Below the pieces are notes generated by a model. It was not told the DNA's origin and ran no database searches. It was given only the letters and a program-made list of their open reading frames with translations. From assembly GCA_963678705.1 (NCBI GenBank), contig OY783209.1:11594001-11658000 (forward strand): 64,000 nucleotides of DNA, read 5' to 3'. Shown piece by piece: positions 47,019 through 60,292 of this stretch (its first letter is position 1; each line of letters opens with the position of its first letter). A program made the position numbers and the translations under genes. The DNA comes from Panorpa germanica (taxonomy: Eukaryota; Arthropoda; Insecta; Mecoptera; Panorpidae).

Positions 47019-47583
47019 CAACAACAGGAAACAATGGAAAAAATTGAGAAGAGCAATTGTAACAAAAGATATAAAAGGATTTGGGAGAGAGAGATACCAC
47101 AACACTTAAAAGAAAAAGACACAAAAAACATAAGAAGGATTGCCAGGTTCAGATTGGGAAACGAGGAGAAAGGAAACAGATACTGGGCAAATGGCAAGGA
47201 AAGGATGTGCAGGGTGTGCGGAATGGAGATAGAAACATTGGAGCACATTAAGTTCTCATGTGAGAAAAACGTAATAAGCGAAAAGAATATTGTGTAGTTA
47301 TTAAAGGGAGGCAGTGAAGGGAAGAGGTGGATGGCGGATATAGAGAAAAGGAACGAGGAAAGAGAAGAAATTGCAGAGTAAAAACAGGAGGGACAGTAGC
47401 AGGAGGAGCAGAGCAGTAGCAGTAGCAGTTTTGTTTTTATTTTAATAAGGATATTTTTTTTCTTTTTGAAGGAGTGAGAATGTTAAGATATTATAAGGAT
47501 CAAAATTGAATTAAGCACAATGATATGTAAATAAATGAATTAAGGCACAATAATGTCAAAAACAATAAAAAAAATTAAAATAA
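47019..47583 (+). mobile_element. LINE 3' end with near-perfect target-site duplication
   Basis: AATGTAATCCGGAAAT at 47003-47018 and AATGTAATCAGGAAAT at 47584-47599 flank it. Encodes RIARFRLGNEEKGNRYWANG then ERMCRVCGMEIETLEHI, the C-terminal Cys-rich end of a non-LTR element ORF. Same family as 40510-41137. Confidence 0.85.
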
Positions 47584-47599
47584 AATGTAATCAGGAAAT

Positions 47600-48771
47600 T
47601 AGGTTTTAATCGTAGTTTGAAAATGTACTTCTTAAGGTAAGCATCTACATGTCTCGCATCAGATACATTGGATGATCGTATTAAACATGGAACGGAAGGT
47701 AAGCAAGAGGAAGTGTTTATATAAATATAACGTATGCTTGACCTGAACATTTATCAATTATGTCGGTTCTTTTCGGATTGATAATGTGAGATAAGGACAG
47801 ATATATTAGTGCGACAAAGATATGCATGAATTCAGGTCCAATTACGAACACATATAATATTAATCTTCTACTAATTGCTTAAAAATTTACAATTTGCAAT
47901 CGCAAGTTATACTCAAAAATAAAAACATTTTTAACCGCATTTCCTGGACTACAATCAAATCAGCATTTTGTTTGTGTTGTTTAAAACCAGGCAAACGTAT
48001 TGCCTGTCTGTCACTCCAGTATTGCCAACTGTTTAGTATTCTTTCAAACTTCGTTGTTTAAACATAAAAATTACAACACACCAACGCTACGGTAAGTCTA
48101 TTGTTTTTATTAACACATAAATTTAAAGTTATTTGATATTTTTGTAAAAATTGGTTCTGCCCCTTTTTTATTTTTATTATTTTGGAAATATAAATCTGTC
48201 AACGTATGTTAAAGGTTTGGTAATATTAGTAGAGGGTTTTCTGGAGACATACTGTCTGCAAAATTAGAAATAAGAAATGTTAAATTTGAATATATATTAT
48301 TACAAAATAAGATTCTTAAGTGTACGAGCGATATATCTGGGATGTTTAACGGTGGTGCAACCCATCAAGCTTTACTTTTTAACTAGTTAAATCTATATTT
48401 CAATCTACATTAGAAAAAGGCCATATTTCTTCTGTATTAATCTCATATATATATATATTTAATTAATTTATATAACGTCGGCTTATTTCCGAGTATTTTT
48501 GATGTCGTGGCCCCATATACACCGCAGCATAAGACTTTATGTTTATGTATGTACATAATCAGTTTAACTTGATAACAACCAAACCCAGAAAATATAACTA
48601 ATAAAACAAAGGCACAGTTGTCAGCTTTAAGCGACAATATTTTATAATTTTGAAAATTTCTATAGATACGGAATCCTGCTTCTAGAAATTATTTAAAATT
48701 TCGAAAATGCCATTAGTTTTAATATTAAGAAATAGATCTTGAAAATGAAGTTGAAGATACAGGTCCCTAGA
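47600..48771. other. Unassigned intergenic DNA
   Basis: AT-rich; nothing recognised. Confidence 0.4.
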
Positions 48772-49240
48772 AGAGAAAGCCGGGCCTGTTTGTTCTGTTG
48801 CAGATATATTAAATTGTGCTAAACGCTTCCCCCCTTTTCTTACGTGCAGTGGCATAGCTACCGAAGAACTAGACAGTGCTGTTCACTGGGGCCCCCAAGC
48901 TCAGCGGGCCCTGGGACCCTGACCAGCAAACCTCAGTTTGAACTCCCACTTTTGGAAAGGAAATAAAATAAATTGCAACACGACTTTTAGGTAGTACTGC
49001 CGGTCAGAAAGTTACCGTTTAAAATTTAGTCATGAGCAGGACCACCCTCTGGTGCCCGCTTATCGTTGAATATTGGGACACCCTGTATATTTACATTTTG
49101 ACTTGATAAAACCTAAACAGTTTAGTAGGGGCCAAGGTTTTTTTTGAAAGGCACCAGGGCTTTTGGTTACCTAGCTACGCCACTGAGAAAGCCGGGCCTG
49201 TTTGTTCTGTTGTAGTTATCTTTCTTACGTGCAGAATATT
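48772..49240. mobile_element. hAT-like non-autonomous element (48847-49185) between direct repeats
   Basis: Ends CAGTGGCATAGCTACCG and CCTAGCTACGCCACTG, with GGGGCCCCCAAGCTC inside, match the local hAT relics. It is not flanked by an 8-bp duplication; instead AGAAAGCCGGGCCTGTTTGT..TTCTTACGTG occurs on both sides (48775-48846 and 49186-49237). Confidence 0.65.
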
Positions 49241-49536
49241 TGACATGCCACACAGGGTGTGCGGTTTCTGAACTTTGACACCGCTGCATGCTGACTGAAC
49301 CCCACCCCACGTGTTTGCGGATCGTCGAGGGTCAGGATTTCTTGTTTAGGGTCGGATGTTTTTTCCTAAGCTATTGACACCCAATTAAAAAGATATATTG
49401 TTTTGGGATGTTCAGTTGACTATTTTATATTATTTAGTTAAAGTTAAACAAATACACATATTTAGAAAAACGACAAAAGAATTTATAAAATACGATTTTG
49501 TAGTTTATGCGTTCGAAATCTCATTTCAAATAACAA

Positions 49537-50310
49537 ATTATATTATTATTTATTATATTAATTGTGTGTCTTTCGGCTTTACAATCTACATTATAATATT
49601 TCTTAATGCATTTCATATAAATTCAAAGTTAAAACTAAACTTAAACTATTCTAGACTATTACTACTTCGAATAGTACTTTCTGTTTCTTCTTTTCTTGTT
49701 CCTCTCTCTTCATGTCCCCTACTCCTCCTTTATTCACACCGTTTCCTGCTTCGCCTTCCTTATTGTCTGTATCTTCATTTATCACCTCTTGCCTTCCTTG
49801 TCTCCTCTCGACAAATCCTCTATTATCTTTTCACTATCCATCCTGCCTTCTCTCTTCGTTTTCACTTCTCCACTTATGTCTATTACAGGCATAAACAATC
49901 TATCTTTACTATTTCCTCTTGACTCTCTTACTTTACTATTTCTTCTTGACTCTCTTCCTTTACTATTTTATTATTGTCTCTATCTCCGTCATCCACCGCT
50001 TGTCCTTATCTCCTTTCTGCAAATCCTTTATTTTTCTGGACTGAAGTTTAACTGTTTCCTCGCTACTTCTTTCTTTCTCCTGCTTCCCTTCACTGCCTTT
50101 TTTAGTACTTCCTTTCTCTTCATGTTCCTTATGCAACCTAGCTACGAGCTTATTTATTGCCCTGCTTTTTCTTTCCTTTTTTCTATTTCCGCCATCCACC
50201 TCTTTCCTTCACTGCCTCCCTTTAATAGCTGGCCAATATTCATTTCGCTCACTACTTTTTCCTTACAATAGAACTTAATGTGCTCCAGTGTTTTCTCCTC
50301 CAAATTACAA
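49537..50310 (-). mobile_element. LINE 3' end, minus strand
   Basis: Minus-strand purine-rich sequence (AAGGAAAGAG type, Lys/Glu-rich peptide such as KLVARLHKEHEEKG) with a 3' tail AATGTAGATTGTAAAG shared with the element at 56570-57293. Plus-strand ORFs here are shadows of it. Confidence 0.6.
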
Positions 50311-50346
50311 ATATATATTAAACAAGTTTTTTAGTGGATTGTTATT

Positions 50347-50641
50347 TTAGTATTATTATTTTTATTGCAATGTTTTTGCCATTAGGCACTACATTCTTCC
50401 GCCTTATATCATTAAATTATATATCATTGTGCCCATACTTAATCTATTCATTTTCATTCCTTCCAAAAGAAACAATAAAAATACAAACAAAACAGAAAAA
50501 TTTAAACCCCTATTGCTTCTCTCTTCCTGCTACTCACTCTACAGTTTCTACTCTACCCTTCCTACTCTTTCCTCGCTCATTCTCTCTATCTCCGCTATCC
50601 ACCGCTTCTTTTTACTTTTTACACTTTTCTCACATGAATAC
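50347..50641 (-). mobile_element. Short LINE 3' end with target-site duplication
   Basis: TTAGTGGATTGTTATT (50331-50346) and TTAGTGGATTATTATT (50642-50657) flank it. Interior is the reverse complement of the tail of the 40.5/47.0-kb LINE family. Confidence 0.7.
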
Positions 50642-50741
50642 TTAGTGGATTATTATTGCACTAGATTGCATTGTCATAGATAATGAAATGATTATGTTAA
50701 ATATGAGGCTGCGGGGTTCGAAATGTGTGACAAGACGTGAC

Positions 50742-51424
50742 AATGGGCTTGTGTCCTCATTTTTTAATAGTCGATTTTTTAATTGTTGATTGAAATTGAT
50801 GTTAATAAATGTGTATTGGTGTGTCTATTTTGCTAAATATCTAAATGTTGACGGAGATATAGCAATTAAAAATTTGAATTGTAGTTTTAGCGCTAGAAAT
50901 GGCCCGCCATATTTGTATGACGTGATTGCATTTTATACAACAATTATTTGTTGTATAGGTCAGTGCTATGGTAAAGTTTTGTAGCAGTCGAAATAATCAA
51001 GTCAAGTCAAAGAATAATAAGTTTTTATTTTATTAAACCCTGCTAAGGCAGACATAATATTGAAATTTGATTGTTCCTTGAAATAGCTGTAAATAATATT
51101 TGATATTTTGATATATAAATACATATAGCAGAGATTTATGAGCTGTAAGGTTGGTAATCTGTAAACTTGTCAGAGTTCTGTCAAAAATATATCTCTTTTA
51201 CGCTCTGTTGTATAAAAGAGATAGCAACTAACGGTTGTGAGGTCACATGCATTTGGAATGTTGAACAATAATTAAAGAGGCAAAATGACTTTTTTAATTG
51301 TTAATATCTCCTAACATATAAGGAGTTAGTAAAAAAATAATTGAACATTTGAGGTTCTAGTAACCCACTTTATCAATATATAGTACACTTTTATAGAAAT
51401 TAAGACATATGACATAACCCCATT
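50742..51424. mobile_element. MITE family M1, copy 7 (longest)
   Basis: Ends AATGGGCTTGTGTCC and TGACATAACCCCATT; 683 bp. Includes the palindrome ATCTCTTTTACGCTCTGTTG..TAAAAGAGAT at about 51188-51222. Inverted relative to copy 1. Confidence 0.87.
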
Positions 51425-54400
51425 AGGATGGGGATTTATAGATGACCTGTAATTCCCTTTTTATAACTTCTTTAGTCATTAGAAATTATGTCATTAGTCT
51501 TTAGTCATTTTATTATGATTCTACTATTTTAAAAATGATGTTTGATCATTCTATTAATCAGAGAAAGATCATCTTATGATTCTATTAGCAATAAAAAAGG
51601 GTTGTATTTAGATGAACGTTAAATACATATGTTTAGATGTATAGTTGCATTGTTTGTTCTCATATATTCAAACTAGTGGAGCCGGCGCTTTCGTTATGTT
51701 TTTACGAAATAAATAACATAATCAATATTCGGTGAATGTCAAAAGACTCGTTTTTATTTTCCCTTTAACATTTGTTTGGTGTTTTTGTTAACACTTCCAA
51801 AACATTCCACATTTTATTCATAATTTATCGACTTTGTCTAAAATCTCACACATTTATAATGTTGTGACAACTGTATCCAGAAATACCAACAGAAGAACTA
51901 CAAAAACAAACTCCGCTGTGCTCCATTCACAAACTTGTTGATGCTTCTGAATGGGATAGAGATGGGATAATTTTCCTAGCTGGTGATTGGTCTATTCCAG
52001 CCTCCAAATCTTGAATCATGGAGCCATCGAGGCTGCCGCTGCTTCGCGACGTCGTATATCTGCCGGCTCGTATTTATTTTGTCATAAATCTCTTCGACTA
52101 ACACTTTCGTTGCGCTGATGAGAATTGCAGACATCGACTTGGTGCTGGTGACCGAAGAGTTCTCATGGAAAATTATGAATCAGTTGGACGACAAAAAATA
52201 ACGAGTTAAAAAAACGATTGTAGTGACTTATTTATTTGTGTATTAGTAATTAATATAGGACATTAAATTGTGCAATGAGGAACTGGCAGATATTTAGGCT
52301 TAGCGCACACTAATGATATGACGGACTGTCTTAAGATAGTTTTATAGTCAGATGTCTTACGATATTCTAATCGAATCGTATGACCTTTTAATAAATTATT
52401 TATGATTAAATATTTAAAATATGTTTTAAAAAAATGTAATGTATTCTATCAATTATTTAAACCCGTATATTTACTGTATAAAACTACTGCCTAAGAGATG
52501 GCGCATCAAACCGGAGATATATTTGTATTGAGTTACCAATCTTTTTCCAAGAAGTTACTACGTATTTTAAATTGAGAAATGTCAAATCTATAACGTAGTG
52601 ATTTTAAATTTAATTTAAATAACTTTGGTAATGTTTGCAAAGGTATAAACTATTTAAAATATATCAATAAATTAATAAAAAGTTAGTTTTAATCAAGCTT
52701 AGTTTAAATAACCACTTGTTGTTTTATAAACTCTTTCATGAACACTTGTCAATTTTACTAGTACATACCTAACCTTACAAAAACTTTTTTTTTAATATCA
52801 ATTGTGTTCTTTATAAATATCAACAATGTAGTGCATTCCTTATAATTTATTCTAGGTGTAATAATATCATATATGTTTGTTGTGTTTGTGTTTTTACTGC
52901 AGTGGTTTATTCAATTGGGATTGCACAAGAACTTTGAAGATGTTTCAAATAAACAACACTCTTGTCTAGGTAAGTGTCTGAGCATGACTTGACTTTTTAT
53001 ACGTATTTACACTTGCAATTAATATGTACATAACGGTTTCTAATATAAGAGAATAGTGGAATCTAGAATCTAATTCATTTTTACTATAAAATAATACTGT
53101 CATATAAAATCTCTTACATACTGAACATACTTTTTTTTATAAATTACCTGAACGTCTTGTGTACTTTTATGTTAAAATAGTTTTGTTTTCATTTCCACTG
53201 ACATATTATATTTATTACATGTTAGTTAGTTATTCAAGAAATTAATACATACATTTTGACACGATTGAATTTTATTTACTGGATTTATATGGGAGTAAGA
53301 AGGATATACAAAAAATTGATTTAGAACTTTTGCGAAATCAATTGTATGTAGTCAATCGTTCTTATTTTGGCGTGTCACAAATTTTAGGTCTTCTGCGAAA
53401 ATGAATTATATCTAGTCAAACCGTTATCAATTGAATCGAGTTGTAATCATTGGCGTGCAAAGTTAAGACAATCCTCATCGATTTACGATTCTCAGACGTA
53501 TGTCTTATTTGTATATTTGATAATGCGGAGCTATGCGGGACGTATCATGCATTTCAGGACGCTTGGATTACTAGAATTCTATCTAGTATCAAATTGGGAA
53601 TCTTAGAAATTCGCTTATATACGACGTGTCCCAAAATTCAACGATAAGCGGGTACCAGAGGGTGGATTTGCTCATGAAAAAAAATGTATCTCATTTTTGT
53701 TTTAAAATTACAAAAAAAAAATCAAAATCTTTTGAAAATTGACACCCGTTAAAATGTTTTTAACTACCATGACCACAATTTTTCAAATATTTTTTTAATT
53801 TTTTTATGCATACTGCATTAACAATCTCAGAATGCCTGTAGTTTTTACACAAAAATCAGTCCAAATTATTTTTTTTTCCCCTAAATTTTTGAAAGATTTT
53901 TACTTTCAGTCCACTTTCACTCATCGTGGTGTAAAAAAAGGTATGAACACTACCATGGCAAGTTTTTTTAAAAATTGACGCACCTATCCAAGATTCCAAA
54001 ATGGTATAATACTTTAGGAAAACTAGCTACAAAAAGAATAATGCATACTATTTCTAAACAAGAATCAAATTTCATAATTTGTTGTTGTTGATACTAATCA
54101 CTTTTATAATACCTAAAATAGGTTTTGTGTTGTTAAAAAATGTTGAATGAATTAAAACAAAGGGTACAAACAATTCTTCATTTATTTTATAAATTTATTA
54201 CATTATTTGCATTACAGTTAATGTTTAAATTGTTTGCCATCGATATTAATAAAGGAAGGACATCGTCTTAAAAAAGATTGTATACATATATATATTCATA
54301 TCTTCCTAGACATTCGTATTTAGTTGTTTGTAAATTAAAATTGAAAGAACTTTCTGAAATAGCTACTATATTTTATCAAATGTCAAACGCCTAGTGCGTA

Positions 54401-55328
54401 TGCAATTATAATAACTGACGTGAAGAAATGTTTGCATACGTTCCGGCTGAATCTACTAAACATACAAAGTATATTTGAAATATTACGAAAGAAACTGTGC
54501 GTGTAAATATAAAATGAGTACAATCGAGTTATGCAAATTATACCAGCCATTAACTCTAGCAATATTCATAATTAAAGGCTGTCAAATAATAGCATATTAT
54601 TTACGATAATAGCGTTCGTATGTTAATTAATATGGTTTTCGTTTTCGTGTCGTTGAACAACACAGCACGGCACATTTATTGAATTTAAAGTGGCCCAAGT
54701 AATTAAAATGATTAAGTTGTTTTCCTTTAATGTTTATAATTAAGTAGGCAGTTTAACTCTTAAAGTAAGATTGTATAACAAAAGCTAGTAATTTTATTTT
54801 ACATAAGAAAATGTTTTTATAACATAATTGTGTTTATAAGTTAGGACAGGGGTAGGCAACCTGATTTAGTCGTTTTGTAGTTTTGTGTAAACTCAAATCC
54901 GTTATCAAGTTAATGAAATAAGAAAATATTTTGCTCCAGCTACAACACTGTCGGTCCACAATGAAAGATTGTCACCCAATAGTGACAATGTAACGTATAT
55001 AATTTTTTGAAACTTCTATTTTTTGTGTTTTTAAACCTGAGTTTAAAACTCAGTTTCGCATAAGCACTTTTTATCATGAGATGAAGTTATACGTCCGTCT
55101 TCATAATATAGTTCATACGTACGTTGATCAAAGTACCGCCCTAATCTGTGATATATAATCTGTATGAAGCTAATAAATAATGTTTCTGCGCCTGGACTGG
55201 CTGCAACTTAAGTTACATTATGTAAAAGTCTAGGTTTCTGTTTTAATATTTTCACTGTACGGTATTATTCATTGCATTTATAACGAGTTTAAGTTATAAA
55301 TTTTGCGTGGTGCAATTCGTCCGGCTAA
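51425..55328. other. Unassigned AT-rich DNA
   Basis: No gene recognised over about 3.9 kb. GACGGACTGTCTTAAGATAG near 52.32 kb is a possible MITE end. TCAACGATAAGCGGGTACCA near 53.64 kb is the reverse of sequence near 49.06 kb next to GGGACACCCTGTATAT, another repeat family. Confidence 0.4.
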
Positions 55329-55897
55329 GGGTGCGTTCCACTAAGTGTTCACAGCGCCCAAAATACTCTTTCTGCCGTTCCACATGGCAACCAGGGTCGT
55401 TATGGTCGCGGCGAAAACGTCGCTAACTACGTCATTAATTTCGCTCACGCCTAGCTTACAACGACCCATCTGAGAAGTTTGGTCGTAGTGGTCTTTGTTG
55501 AGCAAAACTTAAAGGTGACGGTAACAGAAAAAATTACTTTATATGATTCGGAAAGAGATATTTTATTTGATAATATATAACTATTTTAAATAAGCTAATA
55601 AAATAAATTTTAATTCATATTTGACTGCCATTTATACATTTTTCCTCATACCATAACCTAACTTAATAAATAAACAATGTTCATTATCATTTAGAATATA
55701 TTTCATTTATGACAAATTTATTTTGTTTGTAGATATAGCTTTTGCTACAAAGCTATTTAATCAACTATCACAATCCTTATTTTTTTCAACGCTCAAAACG
55801 CTCTATAATTCATTCCACTTGAGTGTATACAAGGCTGTATATAGTGCTTACAAGGGTTTTGAGCGTGATTGTTGTGAACGCTTAGTGGAACGCACTC
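55329..55897. mobile_element. MITE with TAA flanks (Harbinger-like)
   Basis: Inverted ends GGGTGCGTTCCACTAAGTG and CTTAGTGGAACGCACTC, with TAA on each outer side. 569 bp, no transposase. Confidence 0.75.
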
Positions 55898-56569
55898 TAA
55901 GTACAACGAATGAAACTGCGGGAAATTTGAAACCCAAATTTGTTGTTGTTGTTAGCGAGCTTTGTTTCCTGTGCCATTATTTTTTTTCTACAGTTTTTAC
56001 TGAACCTATACTTCAGCGGTTTATAATGTTTACTATCTCTGAATTTAAAAGTGGTGTTCCTTAGAAAAAAGGTTCTCAACCGTTGGCTTACAATGAATAT
56101 AATATCTGACGTAAATCTGCGCCAAAATTATAAAAAGGTTATTAACCTGATATTGTTTTAGTAAAGCGAAATGTTTCTTACAACCAGTTAACGTGTAACA
56201 CTGTTTATTTTCACTGTAAACAACTGCCAAGGAATCCGTATTGTTTCTATCATGATTAACATTAGTTTGCGTTTCATTTACCTGATGGTGCTTGTGCTCT
56301 TTAGTCTTTGAAGTTATTTATATCGAAAAGTATTATCGTATGTTACATGACACTGAAAAATAATACGAATTTTATTTATGTAATATTTTTATCTTTACCT
56401 TTTAACCGGATTAATATTTTAGTGTCCATTTTTAAAACTTGTTCAGCATCGAAAGCATTTCACGCATTCAGAAGAATTGCTTTTTGAACCAATCTACACT
56501 AAAATGCTTTGCAGAACGCGTTTATATGAATAAACACAAAGTTAAGACTCTGTTGGTTTTCTCTTCTAC

Positions 56570-57293
56570 GTTTCATTCAAGAATGGAATGGAGAGAAAGA
56601 GGGCGGCAGGAAGAAGGGTAGAAGAGGAGCTAAGAATCAGAGATAGACAGGTGCAACAGCAGGAAAGAATGAGCCAAATTGATAGCAGCAGATAAAATGC
56701 CATGTATAGAAAATTATGGGAAAGTGGGATGACAGAGTATATGAGGAGATACTGGGTGGACGGAGAAGAAAGGAAGTGTAGGGTGTTCAAAGGAGAGGTG
56801 GAAACACTCGAGCACATAAGGGATGAGTGTGTGGACAGGGTGGCCAGCAGTAGGAAGGTGGAGCAGCTATTAAAAAAAGAAAAAGGAAGGGAACAAATGT
56901 AGAAATAATTAGAAGGAGGAAGTGAAAAACGAGAGGGATTTTGTCTGAACAGAGTGATAGAGGTAAAAGGCAGGAAAGGGAAAATGAAGTCTGAAAGAAA
57001 GAAAGATAGAATAGTACAAAGATAATAGAGGGTTTGTCGAGATAGGTGAGAGAAGGAGGTACAGGCAAAAAGGAAGGAGAAGTAAGAAACGATGAGAAGG
57101 AAGATGGTGTAAGGAACACGAAGAGAGAAGGTCAAGAGAAGAAGAACTAGAAAGTACTTTTGGAAATAGAAAGGTCTAGAATGGTTTAAGTTTAATTTTA
57201 AGTTGAAGTTCTGTGAAATGTTTTAAAAAATATATTAATGTAGATTGTAAAGTCGGGAGGTACACAATTAATATAATGATAATAATAATAGTT
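56570..57293 (+). mobile_element. LINE 3' end, plus strand
   Basis: Plus-strand peptides RRYWVDGEERKCRVFKGEVE and ETLEHIRDECVD are the C-terminal end of a non-LTR element ORF, followed by purine-rich DNA and an (ATAATA)n tail. The tail AATGTAGATTGTAAAG links it to 49537-50310. Confidence 0.75.
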
Positions 57294-58161
57294 GACACGT
57301 ACTCCAAAAGAAATGTGCAAGACATACTGAACGCCAGTTACTACATACAGTTGTCTCAAGTAACACATAAAGGTTTGGTATTATGAATGTGTTAAAGAAG
57401 AATAAAAAAAATCAATTTCTTATCATATTTTTTACATACATTAATACTAATCGTGTGACGTTAAAATGTATCTAAAAACAAAACGACAAATTAGAAATAC
57501 AAATTTTAAATAGCTATATCTCTGTGAAACTTTTGGATATATAATTCAATAAATATTTAAAAGATCCGACCATAAAAAAGTAGTTCACACACGCATTTAT
57601 TTATCACCTCGAGAATGTTTACAAATGAATATTCATCAGATTCTATTCTTAAGTATTTTTAATGTCACATTTATTTATAACTCAAACTATTCAAAATAGA
57701 ACTAGTTTAACATTCGCAGTGAAGTGGTTCATATTAGTCATTGTCAGTTTTGTTCATAATTTATACATTTTATATTACATTTACATAAAATTACATAATC
57801 CTTTCGACAATATATTACAGCTAGATGTTTTCTATCGGTTCCCCTCTACTGCTATCAGTGCCACTGCCGTCCGGTGGCCAATAAATCAACTTGTTGTGTT
57901 TGCGTGTTTTAAATATTCTTGTTTTTTCCTAGTGGCCAACTAAATTACTTTCTTTCTATAAATATTTTATATAAAAGAAAACGTGTTCTAATAATTTTTT
58001 AGGTTAGTTAGTCATCGATTTATTTTAGGTTCTTTATTAATTGAAATTCTCAATAAAATGACAGTTGCGACGCCTGGTCTGAACAAGTCTTTTATCTCTA
58101 CAAATATCCCAGCGGTACTCAAACTATTTATCATATTAGAAATATTTTAAACCAGACTGCG
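57294..58161. other. Unassigned intergenic DNA
   Basis: Only the degraded repeat TTTTAAATAGCTATATCTCT near 57.5 kb. Confidence 0.4.
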
Positions 58162-58735
58162 GCCTGTCCCACACTGCAAGCGTTTTTATGCGTTGTTACG
58201 CTTTACCTATACAATAAATAATGCATAAAATAATGAAATAAAATATCTGGTAAATGTAATGAATCCTCGGACACTGCAAGCGTACCTCTTATATTGGAAT
58301 CGAATTTCAGCGAATTTTATCGAAACGTATACAGGCTACAACGCTAAACCTATCACTACCTTGTAAATGCCTTGGAAAAGAAAGGGAAAGTGGTGTATCG
58401 ATAAAAATTAAAGTAACAGTTGGTTTTCATGGTAGATTATGTTGGTGCAAAACAACTCCAATACACCCTGCAATACACAAATTTGACTGGGCGTTAGGGC
58501 TTCACACAACACGAGATATGGCGAGAGTTTCAAAAATCTCGCCTTGTTGTCGTTAGATTAGAGAAAAGGTATAGGTATCGTTATAAAGGTAAAGATAAAG
58601 GTAAAGGTATCGTTTTAGTCTCGGACTCGTCTCGTCTCGTCACATCTCGTTATTGTGAGAACTTACTCCTAAGATAATCCTGATTTACGCCCGAATTCGC
58701 CGTCGCTTAAATACGCTTGCAGTGTGCGACAGGTC
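58162..58735. mobile_element. MITE with 28-bp inverted ends
   Basis: Left GGCCTGTCCCACACTGCAAG and right (reverse) GACCTGTCGCACACTGCAAG, both followed by CGT. 574 bp. An internal CACTGCAAGCG at 58274 suggests a nested end. Confidence 0.78.
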
Positions 58736-59632
58736 TAAAGAAATTATTATCTCGCACATATACAATGTCTCGCTACTATAATAACCACCAAAAGAGTAGG
58801 AGATTGTCGGTGCTAGGATGGTGATACGATGTTAAATAAAATAAATTAATTAAAGTAGAAATATTTTGTCAATAATTTCAAAATCTTGTCACTTTTCTCT
58901 GTTTGTTTCTTCGCGTCTCACAGCTTGTGCACCATTCGATAGACTATCATATTTAAGTCGGGAAAACTCGCCAAATATGCAAGATGAGCACTAGAATGAT
59001 CATCAAAGACGTGTCACCCATGCCCAGAAGGAAGTCCGAGTCCGAGCTACCAGGACCAGGACTGCAAACATCTGGGACAAGAACCGTCATGTTTCTTAAT
59101 AATCTGCAGTAAAACTATCAAAGGCTGCGGCTAGTAATATAAATGATGAAGTAATGGGCGATTTGCACATCGTGCCGCTGCTGTGGTCACTATTAAGCTG
59201 GGGGGCTTTCTGGAATGGACTTGTATATTATAAAAAAGAATTAAGCACCAAGGGTTAATAATACATTTTACAAAATTACTTTTTAAACATTTAAAATTTT
59301 AACGACGATACTATAAAAAATTGTAGTAAATAAAAATAACACGTAGTATTCTAGAAAGAATTAATTCATTTTTTTTTCAAATATGAAATTTTCTTTTGAA
59401 TTGTCTAAAGGAGTTGCATATCAAGAAAACACAGTCCAAATATTATGACGAAATTGCAAAAATTGGCAAAGTCACGGAGATTTTAAACTAAGCGCTGTAA
59501 ACGTTCTAAATCAATACCGTTTGCACAAGTAAAAAATTGTCTTGCAGTGTAAGGTTCTTACTTACTAGCTTTCCACAAGCTAAACCATTGTTCATGTTCT
59601 ACCTGGGTGTCTTACCGGGGGACCGTCATCCC
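58736..59632. other. Unassigned intergenic DNA
   Basis: Nothing recognised. Confidence 0.4.
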
Positions 59633-60292
59633 GGTGGTCTAGAATTTTCAAAAAATCGATTTTTGTTTTTTTTTATATTTCGAAAGTATAGTCTTTTAAG
59701 AATATACTGGTAAATTTTTGTAAGCATATTGCCAATAACTTCGCTTCTGCAGCCGCTTCAGCATATAGCCATAGCATACTTAAAACTTTAATCTCATTGA
59801 TTTCAAAACTACTTTTTTCGGCATGATGTTGTAGAAAAAAAAACTATTCAACCGAATCGTCTGAAATTCACAACATCTATAGCTATTGTTGGAACTAGAA
59901 TCATTTTTACGTATTTTTTTCATTAAATAACTTGTAAAAAAAACCTAGTTTTTAGAATTTCAAAAGCGCACCATTTTGTCAATTTTTCATATTTTTTGTT
60001 CCTCTCTAGTTCGGACCATAACTGTACTCATACTAATTAATAATTTTCTTGGTTTTTATTTCTCAGATAAATAAAAGAGCCAAAATCGGCAACGCTGTCC
60101 AGGTACGATTTTTTGACAGAGTCTACCGGCGTCATTTTAAACATATTTAACAATATTATTAAATTTCAAAAAAGATTTTTTGTATGTAGAATAAGTGTAA
60201 TAATAAGCCTAAAAAGAAATATCGTTTCTCATTATTTTTGTAATAAAAATACAATTCTCAAAATACCTTAAATTATCGAGCTCTAGACCACC
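59633..60292. mobile_element. MITE-like element with GGTGGTCTAGA ends
   Basis: GGTGGTCTAGA at the left and TCTAGACCACC at the right; 660 bp, AT-rich, no ORF. Only 11 bp of clear inverted repeat. Confidence 0.55.

Noticed and set aside
49398-50271. Long + strand ORFs rich in Ser/Leu/Phe
   Set aside because: Antisense shadows of purine-rich LINE 3' ends on the minus strand.
56566-57135. 189-residue minus-strand ORF
   Set aside because: Shadow of the plus-strand LINE; hydrophobic bias comes from pyrimidine-rich complement.
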